A stretch of DNA of 64,000 bases from assembly GCF_032854445.1 (NCBI RefSeq), contig NC_088303.1, positions 15,011,501 to 15,075,500 of the forward strand, given 5' to 3'. The DNA is from Liolophura sinensis. Lineage: Eukaryota; Mollusca; Polyplacophora; Chitonida; Chitonidae. Both the position numbers and the translations under genes were made by a program. Within the stretch, counting starts at the first letter, position 1. Each line of letters opens with the position of its first letter. The notes under the pieces are model-generated. The model was not told the DNA's origin. It searched no databases and was given only the letters and a program-made list of their open reading frames with translations. Below are positions 1-11,823 of the stretch, piece after piece.

Positions 1-1345
1 TCGCCTGAATTTTGTTGAACGCTTTTCTTCAATGAAGAGAACATTAAACAAATAGCCTTTAAATGAGAAAACCCTGGCCATTTATTTTTGTTGCATTAGA
101 AGGCACGCCACAAACGTTGGAAACCTTTAAAAATTCACATTTTGAGCTTGGGCATATTGCACTTTGATTAATGACATCGAAACCAAAATAAACACAAATT
201 GAATATGTGAAGTTTAACAACTCACATTAATAGTTTTTTATCAACGCTTGTTTCGCGTATGTCATAACATTGTAGGTTTTGCTTCAGTAATCTGATACGT
301 GAGTGAGCGCTTCGCCTGATTTGAGGCACACCAGCCTATATATCAGCATCGTGTAGCTAGTGACAATGATTTTAGCCGAAAAAAGATAATGTTGGACCCC
401 AAGACGAATGAATGTTTCGGGTTTAACGTCGTGCTTAACAACTTTTCAGTCATATGACGATGAAGAGCCTTTAGGTGTGCGTACACATACTGTGTCTTTT
501 TCTACCAGGACGAGTCCATGCCGCAATAGAGATGTCGCCACTGAAGTATAATACTGAAGACACCGGAACTGACATCCCTCCCAGTCACATTATACTGACA
601 CATGGACAACCAGACATTTCTTTGCTTTAAACTTTCAGTGCTGAGCGCCAAGCTAGGCAGTAACAAGTACCATTTTTTATGATCCCATGAAGACATAGTC
701 TAATTTGTACTAACGCGGATTGATGGCAAAGCCGCTGTATGTGATCTAGGTGAAAATGCCATTAGGTGTCATGTGATCTAGGTGAAAATGTCATTAGGTG
801 TCATATGTGATCTAGGTGAAAATGCCATTAGGTGTAGTATATGACCTAAGTGAAAATACCATTAGGTGTCCTATGTGATCTATGTTAAAATGCCATTAAG
901 TGTGGTATGTGACCAGGGTGAAAATGCCATTAAGTGTTGTATGTGACCAGGGTGAAAATGCCATTAAGTGTTGTATGTGACCAGGGTGAAAATGCCATTA
1001 GGTGTCGTATGTGACCGAGGTGAAAATGCCATTAAGTGTCCTACTTGAAGTAGGTATTAAAGCCCTTAAAGAAGGCAATTATACCAAGGTGTAGACCGTC
1101 TCTGATCCAGTAAACGCCCAAGCCATATAGCACAGAGTCTATAAACTGTGAGTTTACTTCATAAATGCCGAAAGGACGTCAAAGGCAGGCAAAGACATTT
1201 CTTTTGTTATGTGTGAAAATTATCTGGTATGAGGAACACCAATCTGGATTCAAACTTCTCAATCGCACCAAAACCCGTGTCTGTCAGGTACATGTACATA
1301 GGCCTACACATCGCGGAGGACGGTCGTTCACTCCGGCTCCGGGGG
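1..1345. repeat. Segmental duplication, left copy (contains 34-bp array)
   Basis: This stretch is similar along its length to 3195-4005. Shared landmarks include TTGATTAATGACATCGAA (172) versus TTGATTAATTACATCGAA (3361), AAATAAACACAAATTGAATA, ATCAGCATCGTGTAG/GG, and AAAGCCCTTAA followed by a GCAATT/GCAGTT block. The left copy has about 290 extra bases around 390-690 and an expanded tandem array at 741-1042. No open reading frame looks genuine. It may be an old non-autonomous transposon or a plain duplication; no clean terminal repeats are visible. Confidence 0.7.
741..1042. repeat. 34-bp minisatellite, about 9 copies
   Basis: The unit is roughly GTATGTGACCAGGGTGAAAA followed by TGCCATTAAGTGTT and repeats at about 32-34 bp spacing from 741 to 1042. 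Left-hand units carry GATCTAGG and right-hand units GACCAGGG, so the array is regionally differentiated. The paralogous position in the right duplication copy (3650-3700) holds only one full unit. Confidence 0.85.
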
Positions 1346-3194
1346 CTTCGCCTTCCTTAAACCACAAACTTTTCTCATAACTGAACAAATTCTTGAGTCC
1401 GGCAGTAAACACCAATCAAATAAAACATATCAGGTACATCTGTATGTAATGAACTTTATTGCCGCTAGAAAACCCTTATTTCTGAAATATATATAAATAC
1501 CTCTAGGTGGCACAAGATGTGGGTTCTCTACCATTAGGTGTCGTATAATATGATATCGGATGAAATGCCGTCATTCTTTTAAGATAATTTTCTGGAGAGG
1601 GGTGATTATTGGAAGTCCTCGTAATATCGTCGCCAGAAGACCCACGTGAGTAAAAAGTATTTGATTTTTGTCGTGTGTACACACACGAAATGTTGAATAA
1701 CTGAAATGGATTCTGATATCCAAATTGACTCAGAGGCCTCATAACGTCGAGATGGCGTGATCCTGTTCAAGCATCATGATGCTAGAATTACCCTAAATTC
1801 GAACCATCTGTGCAAAGAAGTCTTCAGACTGATTTGGTTGGATTCGGGTCTCGATCGAATTTCTACAGGCTATCAAAGAGATACACGTCTCACTTCTCGT
1901 CGTAAGTCCATGCTGCTGAAAGCGCTTCCAGAAATGTCAGAGAAAACTTATGAACATATTCATATACCTCAACTAGAATGGTTAGCCTTGATAAAAAGTT
2001 GAAACTTAATAACTTATCATGAAAGGAAATGCACTGTGAGTTTTCATGAAGGGTTATTCCTACAGAATGATTAAAATCACATACAATTGTATGCATCTTC
2101 TCTAGTATGGATCCTGAATATCATCAAACGGGTCGTGTAAAAAAGAACATTCAATCAGGTCATTTCTTTACCATGTATCATTTGAAGAGGATGGTAATGC
2201 TTCCTGGCAAACGAAGACTTACTGTACATAAAACAGCTAATAGTTGAGCAATGGGAGAGTCTGACAGATACACAAAGTGAGACCAAACCACAGGATAAAT
2301 TAAGCCGTTTTTTGAAGCGCTACTTATCGGTGTATTACCAAAGAGTATTATCAACGGGAGAGCATGACATTGTATAGGGAAGATCAAAAGTCTACATTGC
2401 TTCTGACCACCTTCTTGTTTAATGGAGAGATGAATTTCCCCATTGAACTGAGAGCAGGTTTAGCAATCTGGTCACTCTTGTATAATGCATATTCGTGCAT
2501 AATGGTAGTGGGCCACAGAGATTGTCTTGCTGCCTCTGGGATTGAAAATTCAATTGAAGCTTCGTGGAAATAGCGATTTGGAAGAAACACAAAAAGAATT
2601 CTAAACTCGTTTCGGGACTTCAGCCATGACTCTATCGTCCTAACTATCTTTCCGTTTCCATTAACCCGAAGTGTCTTGAGTAAACCTTCGGCCTTTATCA
2701 GTGACTCTAGTTGCCATCTTACCAACAACATTCCACTAATAAGGTCTTCATATCTGCACGTCACATCCGGGAAATATCATCATTAGCTTGTCAAAGGCCA
2801 GTGGTTTACTCCGGAAACCTGACCCTCATCGTATTTATTTATTTATTTGATTGGTGTTTTTTTTTTATTGTGAGTCATTGCTCCGTGCAGGCGTGCTAAT
2901 ACCTTGGCCACGGAGCTCTCTCCCCCACTCCCCTCTCATCGAATAAGTAAAAAACGTGTGAGTATGGCGTTAAAGGAGAATCATTCAAATCCTTCTCCAC
3001 GTGAGATCCGTTAACAGCCATTTTGCATCCTTTACTCTTTCAGTTGCTCTAACAACAATTTTGTCATCGATGCCAGGTGATAGAGACACAAGCAACATAG
3101 AGAATATCCTGATTTGGATTAAAATTTAGCTGAATCTGGAGAATTTTACAGCTCTAATGAAACGATACAGAGAGGCTGGTGTTGTCGGCTTCTG
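1346..3194. other. No recognisable gene; degraded SINE fragment
   Basis: Only short ORFs occur here. A minus-strand ORF of 126 residues (2384-2764) matches no family I recognise and has no supporting splice or promoter context. At about 2828-2975 there are scrambled pieces of the window's SINE: a TTTATTTATTTGATTGGTGT tail piece, a fragment of the tRNA-like head, and an AGTATGGCGTTAAA motif. Confidence 0.4.
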
Positions 3195-4005
3195 AGTTTT
3201 GTCCTTTGGAAAGCATAACCTGAACTTTAGTGAGCGACTCTTTTAATGAAAAGAATATTAAAACAAAACAATATATTACTGTATTTTACTGTATTAAATA
3301 CGATAAACGTTCGAAACCATACATGAATAATTTACTTTTTCAGCTAGAATGTATTGGGCTTTGATTAATTACATCGAACCCAAAAATAAACACAAATTGA
3401 ATAAGTGTTACACGATATGCTTTAAATCTCTTTATACCAACGCTTAGCATTGCGTATGTCACAACCATTGTAGGCTGTAGTAACCTAATGTGCCGCGTGT
3501 AAGCTCTTTGCGTGATTTAAGGCAGATCAGTCTAGATATCAGCATCGTGTGGATAGTAGCAATGATGGTAGCCGAAAACAGATAAAGTTGGTCCCCAGAC
3601 GACATAGAGTCTAATTTGTATTAAATTAGATTGATGGTAAAGCCAGCGTACGTGATCTTGGTGAAAATGCCATTAAGTGTAGTATGTGACCTAGGTATTA
3701 AAAGCCCTTAATGATGGCAGTTACACCCAGGTGTTGATCGACTTTGATCCGCCGAGCGCCCCAGGTATACAACATAGAGTCTCTAGAGTTCATTTCATAA
3801 GTGCCGACAAGACATCAAAGGTAGGTAATGAATTATTACTTTTGTCAAGTGTGCCAATTATCTGGTTAACCAAAGAGGGATTTCTCAGTCACATAAAATA
3901 ATCCTGCCTTTTAGATACATACAGACGTAAATGTACCAAGCGAAAAGCCGATGCTTCGCTCGGGAAACGCAGGTTTCCTCAATGCATAAACCTTTAATGT
4001 GCATA
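3195..4005. repeat. Segmental duplication, right copy
   Basis: Diverged direct copy of 1-1345, lacking about 290 bp in the middle and holding one unit (plus one partial) of the 34-bp repeat that is expanded in the left copy. See the left-copy entry for shared landmarks. Confidence 0.7.
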
Positions 4006-4063
4006 ACTGAAGAACTACTTAGTACAACTATAAAGGCCACTTAAAAAAATCAACTCGTAGGTT

Positions 4064-4216
4064 TACTCTGACTGACATTTAATGTCCTAAACAAGGGACA
4101 CTTCATAGCTCAGATTGGTACAAACCTATATATACAGTCCATAGTTGACGTAGGCTTAATATGACTGGCATTCAATGTCCTAAACAAGGGACACTTTATA
4201 GCTCAGATTGGTACAG
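4064..4216. repeat. Direct repeat of ~55 bp, two copies 94 bp apart
   Basis: AATGTCCTAAACAAGGGACA and the following CTTYATAGCTCAGATTGGTA occur at 4080-4121 and again at 4173-4214, nearly identical. AAACAAGGGACAC could be part of a larger tandem duplication. No ORF is associated with it. Confidence 0.8.
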
Positions 4217-5114
4217 CAATTCTCAAGAATATTTAACTGATACAACGTTAATCAGGTTTGTGGGTAAAGAAAATCCTCGTTTGATTCTTAACTGTTCCAC
4301 GTGTGACGAACATGTAGATGTGTTGTACGTTTGTTGTGTCTACCAAATCTCATGGAAAGCGACATTAACTGCCCTATGAGCGCTGTGGACAGCTTGTTAC
4401 CACCACAGCCCCAATAGCAATGGAAGCGGGTAGATCTCTATGACTCCCAGTGCGAGGCTTCCGCTGAACCAATACCCCATGTATCCTAGCAACTGAAAGA
4501 CATCCACTTTAATGAAAACAACCATGGCTGAAATTATTTGAAGACTGGATAAAGCCAATTTCATTTTTTAAACACTTCTACAGCCAAACCTGATCAGGCC
4601 CCTGTCAAAACACAGTTAATAAATTAACCAAAAATCTGTTCTAAAGCGATCTAGGTCTAATCTAGAGTGACTCTGCTGGCTGAGCCGTCAGTATATCATC
4701 CCACAATAAGCTATGTAGACCATTTCCCAGAACAAAACTGCCTTTCATTTCCCTGCATAGCAAAGGTCCACGAGAACGGTTTATATTCCTCTTTAAAAAG
4801 AATACAAAATCGTATTAAGTGGCGATCTCATTTCATTTAAATTCAATAAATGATCATACTATGCTATGTTTGGCTAACTAAGAGTTACATTCTGGAACAA
4901 ACTTAACTATACGATTTACTATACAAGACGGAAGGGTTTTGTACCCACCAAAAACACCCGCATCTGCTCTCGCCATTTTGCAGCTGAAAGCTACGAGAGG
5001 AATACAGCTAAACCGGATCAATGGCACCTGCACACAGTGGTTATAAAATACTGTTCACTTAACTGAAAAATCTCTATACACTAGCGCCGACGTCGACGTC
5101 GTACATGTATTATT
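4217..5114. other. No feature seen
   Basis: AT-rich sequence with no convincing exon, array or known repeat on either strand. Confidence 0.4.
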
Positions 5115-5282
5115 TTTTGATTTATTTTATTTGATTGGTGTTTTACGTGATACTCGAGAATATTTCACTTATATGACGGCATATAGTGAGAGGAAATTGG
5201 GCAGAGCCCGCGGAAAACCCACGACCCTGCGAAGGTTGCTGACAGGCCTTCTCACGTACGGTCGGAGAGGAAGCCAGCATGG
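5115..5282 (-). mobile_element. tRNA-derived SINE (family 1), 5'-truncated
   Basis: In plus-strand reading it runs TTTGATTGGTGTTTTACG, then TACTCGAGAATATTTCACTT, then CCACGACC and GGAGAGGAAGCCAGCATG. This is the reverse complement of the SINE's body and 3' tail; the tRNA-like head is missing. Confidence 0.8.
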
Positions 5283-6137
5283 GACCTATTCCTAGGCTTC
5301 CACGATGCATTGAAGTCCAACAGGAATTACATAGTTTTGATTACACGGGACACTGCTCTTATAATTTTGACCGAAATCCTGAATACATTAAAATAAGAGG
5401 AAGCAAAAATTGACATAAAGCCATAGGATTTCGAGAGTATGGAAAAATCGATTTGCAACGTTTATGGCATGGGATCTAACATGCAGAAATGTCTTAGATC
5501 TTCCTTAAGGTTTGTCTGGAGTCAGCTCAGTGTCATCTTGATGTATTTTTAATCTTGTTTCAATCATCTTTCAGTCTAACATCTATGAAATGGATGTCAG
5601 AGTTATTTTAAATGTTGACAAAGCATCTTTAAGACAACATGTTTCGTGAATGGCTAGAAGAAACAGACAATAGCTGGAAAAGAGCTGTCCATTTCAATGA
5701 AAACACATATTTTTATAAATTTTATAGTTGTGTATTTAAAGAGCTTCAGTTATAGTGAGAGTACAAATTTGGTTTCAGAATGATTGTTCAACAAACTAGA
5801 ATGGGGTACCCGTATGACATTCTGTAAGATGTTGTCTTAAATGCGATAAAAAATCGTTATAGTGGATACGTGGTGACATCACAGAATTTCTACACACATA
5901 TGCAAGGAAATATTTGTAAAAGTAATCAATTTAAGGTAGAAGTAGAAGTAATCCGCTCATCAGCTCTTCTTCATTCCCAAATGATCTTTCAAATTTCTTC
6001 ATTCATTTTAGTTTTAGTCTTTGTTTGCAACGCGATAATTAGAATATCCATGAATTATGTTAATATTCATGAGTGGCGGAGACATTTTGTATTCCAACGC
6101 AAACCATATCCTTATTACAATCTGTTACTTATAAATA
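5283..6137. other. No feature seen
   Basis: Non-repetitive sequence. A 99-codon plus-strand ORF (5870-6169) has a hydrophobic stretch but no recognisable domain, no splice context and no start context, so I do not call it a gene. Confidence 0.3.
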
Positions 6138-6315
6138 TTATCTATCTGAGCACCGCCATAACAGCATGAGCTGGGGTAAGCAAGGCTTCATTTCGGTTTG
6201 ATTGCCGTGGATCAAGTATTGTTCTCCTGACATCATAGTTGCGTGTGAAGGAATGCTGTCCATGGTGATCGTATAACGTACAGGATTATTTGACAATGGG
6301 GTCCAATTGCTGCAC
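6138..6315 (-). CDS. Possible orphan terminal exon, cysteine-containing secreted-type
   Basis: On the minus strand, a pyrimidine-rich acceptor (TTTCCCCAG at about 6316-6324) precedes an open stretch that begins CSNWTPL, contains VRYTITM, EQYLIHG and PCLPQ, and ends CSDR-stop at 6138. The YTI...YLI.G...C...W spacing loosely recalls the end of the NTR domain in TIMP-type metalloproteinase inhibitors, but it is shorter than that family and the usual CG motif is missing. No partner exon was found. It could be a chance ORF, an isolated exon or a pseudogene fragment. Confidence 0.2.
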
Positions 6316-6523
6316 CTGGGGAAAGTGATATATTTTATGATAAAATTTAAGACAGCTAACGTTTCATATTCACTTTTGTGTTTTTTCTCAAGACTACAAT
6401 AGTTTATCATATATAGCGTGCAGCACCTAGCGATATTTTACAAAACGGACTAAATTGGGTGAGGTGGGTTGGTGGGCAGGCCGACTTGATAACACCATCT
6501 GTGACAAAAATGTGTCACGTCGA

Positions 6524-6772
6524 ATTTATTTATTTATTTATCTTGTCGGTGTTTTACGCTGTACTCAAAAATATTTCACTTATACGAGGAGGCCCAGCAT
6601 TATGGTGGGTTGAAAACGGACAGAGATTGTGGGAAACATATGACCATCCCCAGGTTGCTGGCAAGCTTTCACACATACGACCAGAGATAAAGCCTGTATG
6701 AGCTGGACTCAAACTTCCAGCGATGGGGCTCCAAAGTCAATGTGCTGCATTAGCACACTAATCACTCGGTCA
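6524..6772 (-). mobile_element. tRNA-derived SINE (family 1), near full length
   Basis: Plus-strand reading: TTTATTTATTTATCTTGTCG tail, GTTTTACGCTGTACTC, AATATTTCACTTATACG, CCAGCATTATGGTGGG, ACCATCCCCAGGTTGCTGGC, GAGCTGGACTCAAACTT (degenerate B-box complement), and a diverged tRNA-like head near 6750. It is old, with many substitutions. Confidence 0.85.
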
Positions 6773-8244
6773 CAAAAAACAAGCTTCAAAATGCATGCAA
6801 AAAATCTCACGTTGTGCTTCAGTGTACTTCGCCATTTAATGGCTTTTCTATGTATATTTCATCCTCAAATCGCAATTCTTGTTACATGGAAGAAATGTTC
6901 CATCTCAACATCAGCGATCAACGACAACACAGAAAAAAGTCGGCGAAGGTCAATAGATGTCAACAGATGTCAGTGCTAGTCCCATTTGCATGTAAGCGAG
7001 CTGACTTCCATCCTTCTTTTCTTTTGTGTTTTAAATCAAATTTAGATGTGGATTTGTCATAGTGAAGGTCGATATTTTGCTTGCTTTCAACATCGGCAGA
7101 TACTCTATCCCGCTAGCTCTGTGCTAAAAGTGTAGATGTGTATTACATGCGTGAATGGGCTAGAACTAGTTATCTATCAAGTTGTTGTCTGGGTGCTGTT
7201 CATTATGCCTTCATTATGTGTGTTAAAAAATGACGCTCAATCCAGCCGAGAAAATTCAGATCTTCAAGGTTTATTAATGGCTGTATGGAGACTTAACCAG
7301 ATGAAAGTAACCTGCAGCTTCCAATAAGAATAAATTGGCACCGTTTCAAGAAAACGGTCTTGAACTCTAAATGTAGGTACCTGCCTGTCATTTTTGAAGT
7401 GGATTGGCTTAACTTTCTTCCGGTCATTGATAGACAGGACAGCGGCCACGATAGTACACGTCAGTGATTGGTTGGTTTACCAACGTATTGCACGCGATGT
7501 CATTTACACAGACAAGACCCAGGAAAGATACACTCTTTTCTTTCCGATTAAATAATACAGATTACACAGAAAGTCATTTAGTCATTTAATAAGGACAGTT
7601 ACTAAATATGGATGCCAGTCTGGTCTCCTAGGGCTACAAGCATTCAAAAGAGCTGCGAGCAAAATGATTTAGAGAGACTCGTTTCAGGGAAATATTGCCT
7701 TTGTGACATAAGGAAGGTATTTAGTGAGAATTGTGTCGTCTGGTTTTCTAGGTAGAAGTAAGCTTGCTAGACAGATCTGTGTTATATGACGCCATGCAAC
7801 GACTGAAGCGAGATTGAATTTCGGCGTTTACAGACAGGAAATGTCTGTCGTGCCTTTTTCCCTCATAGTACATAAATCAGTTGTAGGCCTACCTGTCGTG
7901 TGTTTCTAGTCTTAGCATTTGGTAGATGAAGAAAGCGAATCACAAACGTGTCCATTACCACTGTCTAGACGAACTTTTGTTGGTGTAACGCTAACGATAC
8001 AAACAGAAGACACACATGTGGAATGACTAATGTCTTACAGACTAAGTGGTATCAATGAGACGACACGGGGAACAAGAAAGACTTCCTTTTGAGGCAGTGT
8101 ACACATGAACAAAATAACCCTCCAAAGGAAAGTTAAAATTACTTCAAGAATAACACCACGTGTACAGAGTTAGAGTTTAATTTTCATGAAGCGGTCATAT
8201 TTCCCCACTCAGAGGCTCACTCTGTCTTATACTCATGGAGCTAA
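6773..8244. other. No feature seen
   Basis: Non-repetitive sequence with only short unsupported ORFs on both strands. Confidence 0.4.
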
Positions 8245-8254
8245 CAACCGGTAA

Positions 8255-8650
8255 AACGATAGTTGAGGATACCATAATGCGCTGTAAAGAGAGGTGATGC
8301 TCCCATCAATCTGTGTAATGATAGATGAGGACACCATAATGTGCTGACAGGTGCAATAATAGATGATGATATGCTGTAAAAACAGGCGATGCTCCCATCA
8401 TGCGGTGTAATGACAGGTCAGGCTTTCATCATGCACTGTAATGATAGGTGAGGCTCCCATCACGCACTGTTATGATAGGTGAGGCTTTCATCATGCAGCG
8501 AAATGATAGGTGAATTTTTCATCATGTAGTGTAATGATAGGTGAGGCTTCCATCATGCGGTGTATTGGTCTATGAGGCTCCAATCATGTTCTATAATGAC
8601 AAGTGAGGCTCCCATCATGTCGTGTAATGACAGGTGAAGCTCCCATTTCC
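8255..8650. repeat. 31-bp minisatellite, about 8 regular copies plus degenerate edge
   Basis: The unit is about TGATAGGTGAGGCTCCCATC followed by ATGCACTGTAA. It is regular from about 8408 to 8650 and becomes irregular and longer-spaced from 8255 to 8408, the usual decay at an array edge. Confidence 0.85.
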
Positions 8651-10706
8651 AGTAATAGGTGATATGTTTACATTATATCTCGAGAAGTCACCAAAACAGC
8701 AGATTTTATCTAAAGCACAACTGAAAACATAGTTTAACTTTCTACTTGAACTTAATTAAAGCTGAGATTAAATGTTACTGTGAGTGTGGAGACAGGCTGT
8801 TATATCGCACTTTCCTTGCATTTACAGATCAGCGGAAGTCATTCCTTACTCAGTGTCGTTTTCTTGCTCGTGTAATTCTTCATACCAGTTTTTGCAAACA
8901 TGATACATTTGTGAATATTTAGGTACAAGCGAATTAATTTGGAAAAGCGCGGTGAAAACACGCCAAAATCGGAACCCAGCCAGTATAGCTGTATTCCACG
9001 TCAAAGTCTTGGAGAGCTAAATGTGGACAAAAGTTTCATCAATCTTCATTATACAATTAACACTACAAAGTAGACAAACCTTTCACCAACCTTTATTACT
9101 ACATATAATACTACAAATTAGCAAACCGTTTCATCAGTCTTAATTATATATCTATACAGAAAAATAATAAGCCTTCCTCTAATAAACCCATTAATCAATG
9201 AAGTATGTCGGTTCGCATTCATAAGTGGTATGGATTGAGTCAATTCCAGTGATAAATGTACAACCCTCCGAGTGAGTTACTTGATAAACAGCAGAAGAAA
9301 AAAAATAAAAAGATAAAATAAAATAAAATAAAATGACCGACGTGCGATCACAACATAAGACGCATGGACATTTCAAAAAGGCTGGGTACTTTTGAAGATA
9401 GCATGGTGAGATGTCAACATAGGATTACCATGTGTGACTATAGGACTTTTGCTAGCTGTGACTGAATTATTGCCGATGGTGAACTGTGGAACATCTAGAA
9501 TTATTGCAGAGAGTGGCGGAGGCAGCTAAAATTGTTCAAAGAGGACGGCAGAATAAAACTCTCCTTTACCTTGTTGAAAACAATACAAAACTGATTCCTG
9601 TGATTTTGAGCAATTATATCTTATTTCAAAAAATCGATATAAAAGTCTCATATACCCAAGTATAGCTGAGTATAACGGTTTTCAATCACGTTTTTCTGTC
9701 ATGCACCTTTCAATAAAAGTTGATGAAAATGATATAAATGATAGATGACAAATGTGAGGGCAGAACTGCGACAGAATTATTGCACCTGAAGGACGTATTT
9801 GATTGATCAGTCACTCGGGGAACACATAAGATAAACAACTGCTTCCTGGATCCGCAGACTGTCCGGAGACCTTTTATCAAGGGTTACATGAGTCACGGTA
9901 TGCCAATAATCACACCGCTTCGCTGCTTCAACCCAAGAGACGATACAATATATTATCCTGCATTGATGATGAACAGCGGAAGAAGTAGATAGTTAGGCTT
10001 TGTGTAAAGAAATCTAGGCAGCATTGATGAAGCGTGCGAATTCACAGCAATGTGTTAGCGCAGTCGCTGTTGATTTGAAGCGTCTGTCGTGAAGTCACAG
10101 TTCTCGTTACAATGACAAATTATTCCAGCAAAGGATCTATCGCAAACAGAGAACCTCGAGAGAACAGTCTGAGACTTGGTGGTATCAATGCGAAACTCAC
10201 ATCAAAATAAGCCAAGTCAATGTTGGAAACAATCAGACATTCACTTCCACTGGGTTGTCCATCCTATTTGACATCCTATCCTCTTTTAAATTAATTTAAT
10301 ATTTATGGAGAAATGCAACTTCTTTGCTATCGTAGACTGACAGACGGCTTGTACGCTGCTAAAAAACCATTAAATCACAAATTTTCATTATGTAACAGAC
10401 TATTAAAATAGAATTTATAAGCCGTTTACGATAATATCCTGATAAAAGGAAGTCATAGAATTTTCTGGAGAGGAAAATGGACCATCTGCAATAATGCAAG
10501 GCTATTTGATGGTGTATTGAAGCAAAGCAAGCAGGAAAACTGCTTGAAAGACTTTGAAAGGCAAATCACGTGTCGTCAGAATTACGCTGTCATGTAGATG
10601 ATGCGCAAACAATTATGGACAACTATATAAATAACCATTCCTTTAACTGACCACAACAGTCTGAAAAAACAGTGTAGTTGCTGCATGCTTAACAAGTCAG
10701 TACTTG
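8651..10706. other. No gene seen; short AAAAT microsatellite
   Basis: Holds an (AAAAT/TAAAA)n run at about 9303-9335. The phrase CTGAGTATAACG at about 9665 recurs at about 15724 and may be the remains of a shared repeat. No exon-like ORF. Confidence 0.35.
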
Positions 10707-10814
10707 CCCCTGGGCTCTCCTCGGTTTCCTCCCCTATTATGCCGGGCGCCATCGTATCAGTGAAACTTTCTAGAGTTCGGCGTAAAACATCAATCAAATA
10801 AATAAGTTAATAAA
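10707..10814 (+). mobile_element. SINE (family 1) 3' half
   Basis: Reads GGGCTCTCCTCGGTTTCCTC, then GTTCGGCGTAAAACATCAAT and CAAATAAATAAGTTAATAAA. This is the only clear family-1 copy in plus orientation left of 45 kb. Confidence 0.8.
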
Positions 10815-11687
10815 TCAACATTCATGACATCCAACCAATAAAAGTGTACGGCGAGTCAATACTTCCCAGCATTTCTAATAACATAACAACGCATTGTTCA
10901 AACTTGATTACATGTTTTGTACCTATGTTATTTCAAAAATATTTAATGCCTCATAACACATCACATAATTTTTTTACATGAGGAAGGAATGATAACATGG
11001 GCTGGATCCCTCCCCCATAAGCTTTATGTTATAGATGGATATGCATTACAGTTTTAGTCTCTCGCAATGTGTATAGCCTTTAATAGTTCAGATTAAGATA
11101 TTATTTATTTAGCATGCCATTTGAAATTATTACTTTAGACAGAATTTTGCATAGGTTTGTGACATATTGTCGATTTCTGTTATACATCTATACCCGGGAA
11201 ACATGCCAAAATGTTTGTATTCAAGCAAGGTTCAATCATCTATTTTGTATGCTTCTCAGAGAAGGAGATGATAACAATTCACGCCACGGAATCTGAGAAT
11301 GTCCACAATCGATCAAGGCAAGCCATTCAGTATTGACAAACTGGGAATAGGGCAGCTTGTAAAGAGTTAAAGCATAGATCTAGTTAACCAATTCATCTGC
11401 AGATTTGAGAGAAATAAATCTCATTGTTGGTCGTTTTTTCTTGACAGCGCCTTGAGAAGGTGACACAGAGGAGTGCCTTTTTGTGTCGATGTCTCTCGGT
11501 TCAGGGGCGGGAGTAAAAGAGGCAGAGAAATGTTTTGCTGTGTCGCCAGTGGCGGAAACGGCTGAGAAGGTAGGGGAATTGGATCACGCCTGCTTTGTTG
11601 TGCGATGCATGTATTTTGTTGACAAGATGGGAGTCACTGCAGAAGCTGCAATCTCTCACCATTAACGCCAGAGGTTTCAAACCAGTC
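10815..11687. other. No feature seen
   Basis: AT-rich, no convincing exon or repeat. Confidence 0.35.
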
Positions 11688-11823
11688 CTAATGGATTTGT
11701 CTACTTGTATGGCAGACTATGCGTCGCCATTTTGTCTACCTTACCAAGGAATTACCTAATGGATTTGTCTACTTGTATGGCAGACTATGCGTCGCCATTT
11801 TGTCTACCTTACCAAGGAATTAC
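11688..11823. repeat. Perfect 68-bp tandem duplication
   Basis: ATGGATTTGTCTACTTGTAT starts at 11691 and again at 11759, and the intervening unit through ACCAAGGAATTACCTA is identical in both copies. Identity indicates a very recent duplication (or assembly artefact). Confidence 0.95.

Noticed and set aside
2384-2764. 126-residue minus-strand ORF
   Set aside because: No recognisable domain, no splice or regulatory context; a single ORF of this length can arise by chance in 64 kb.
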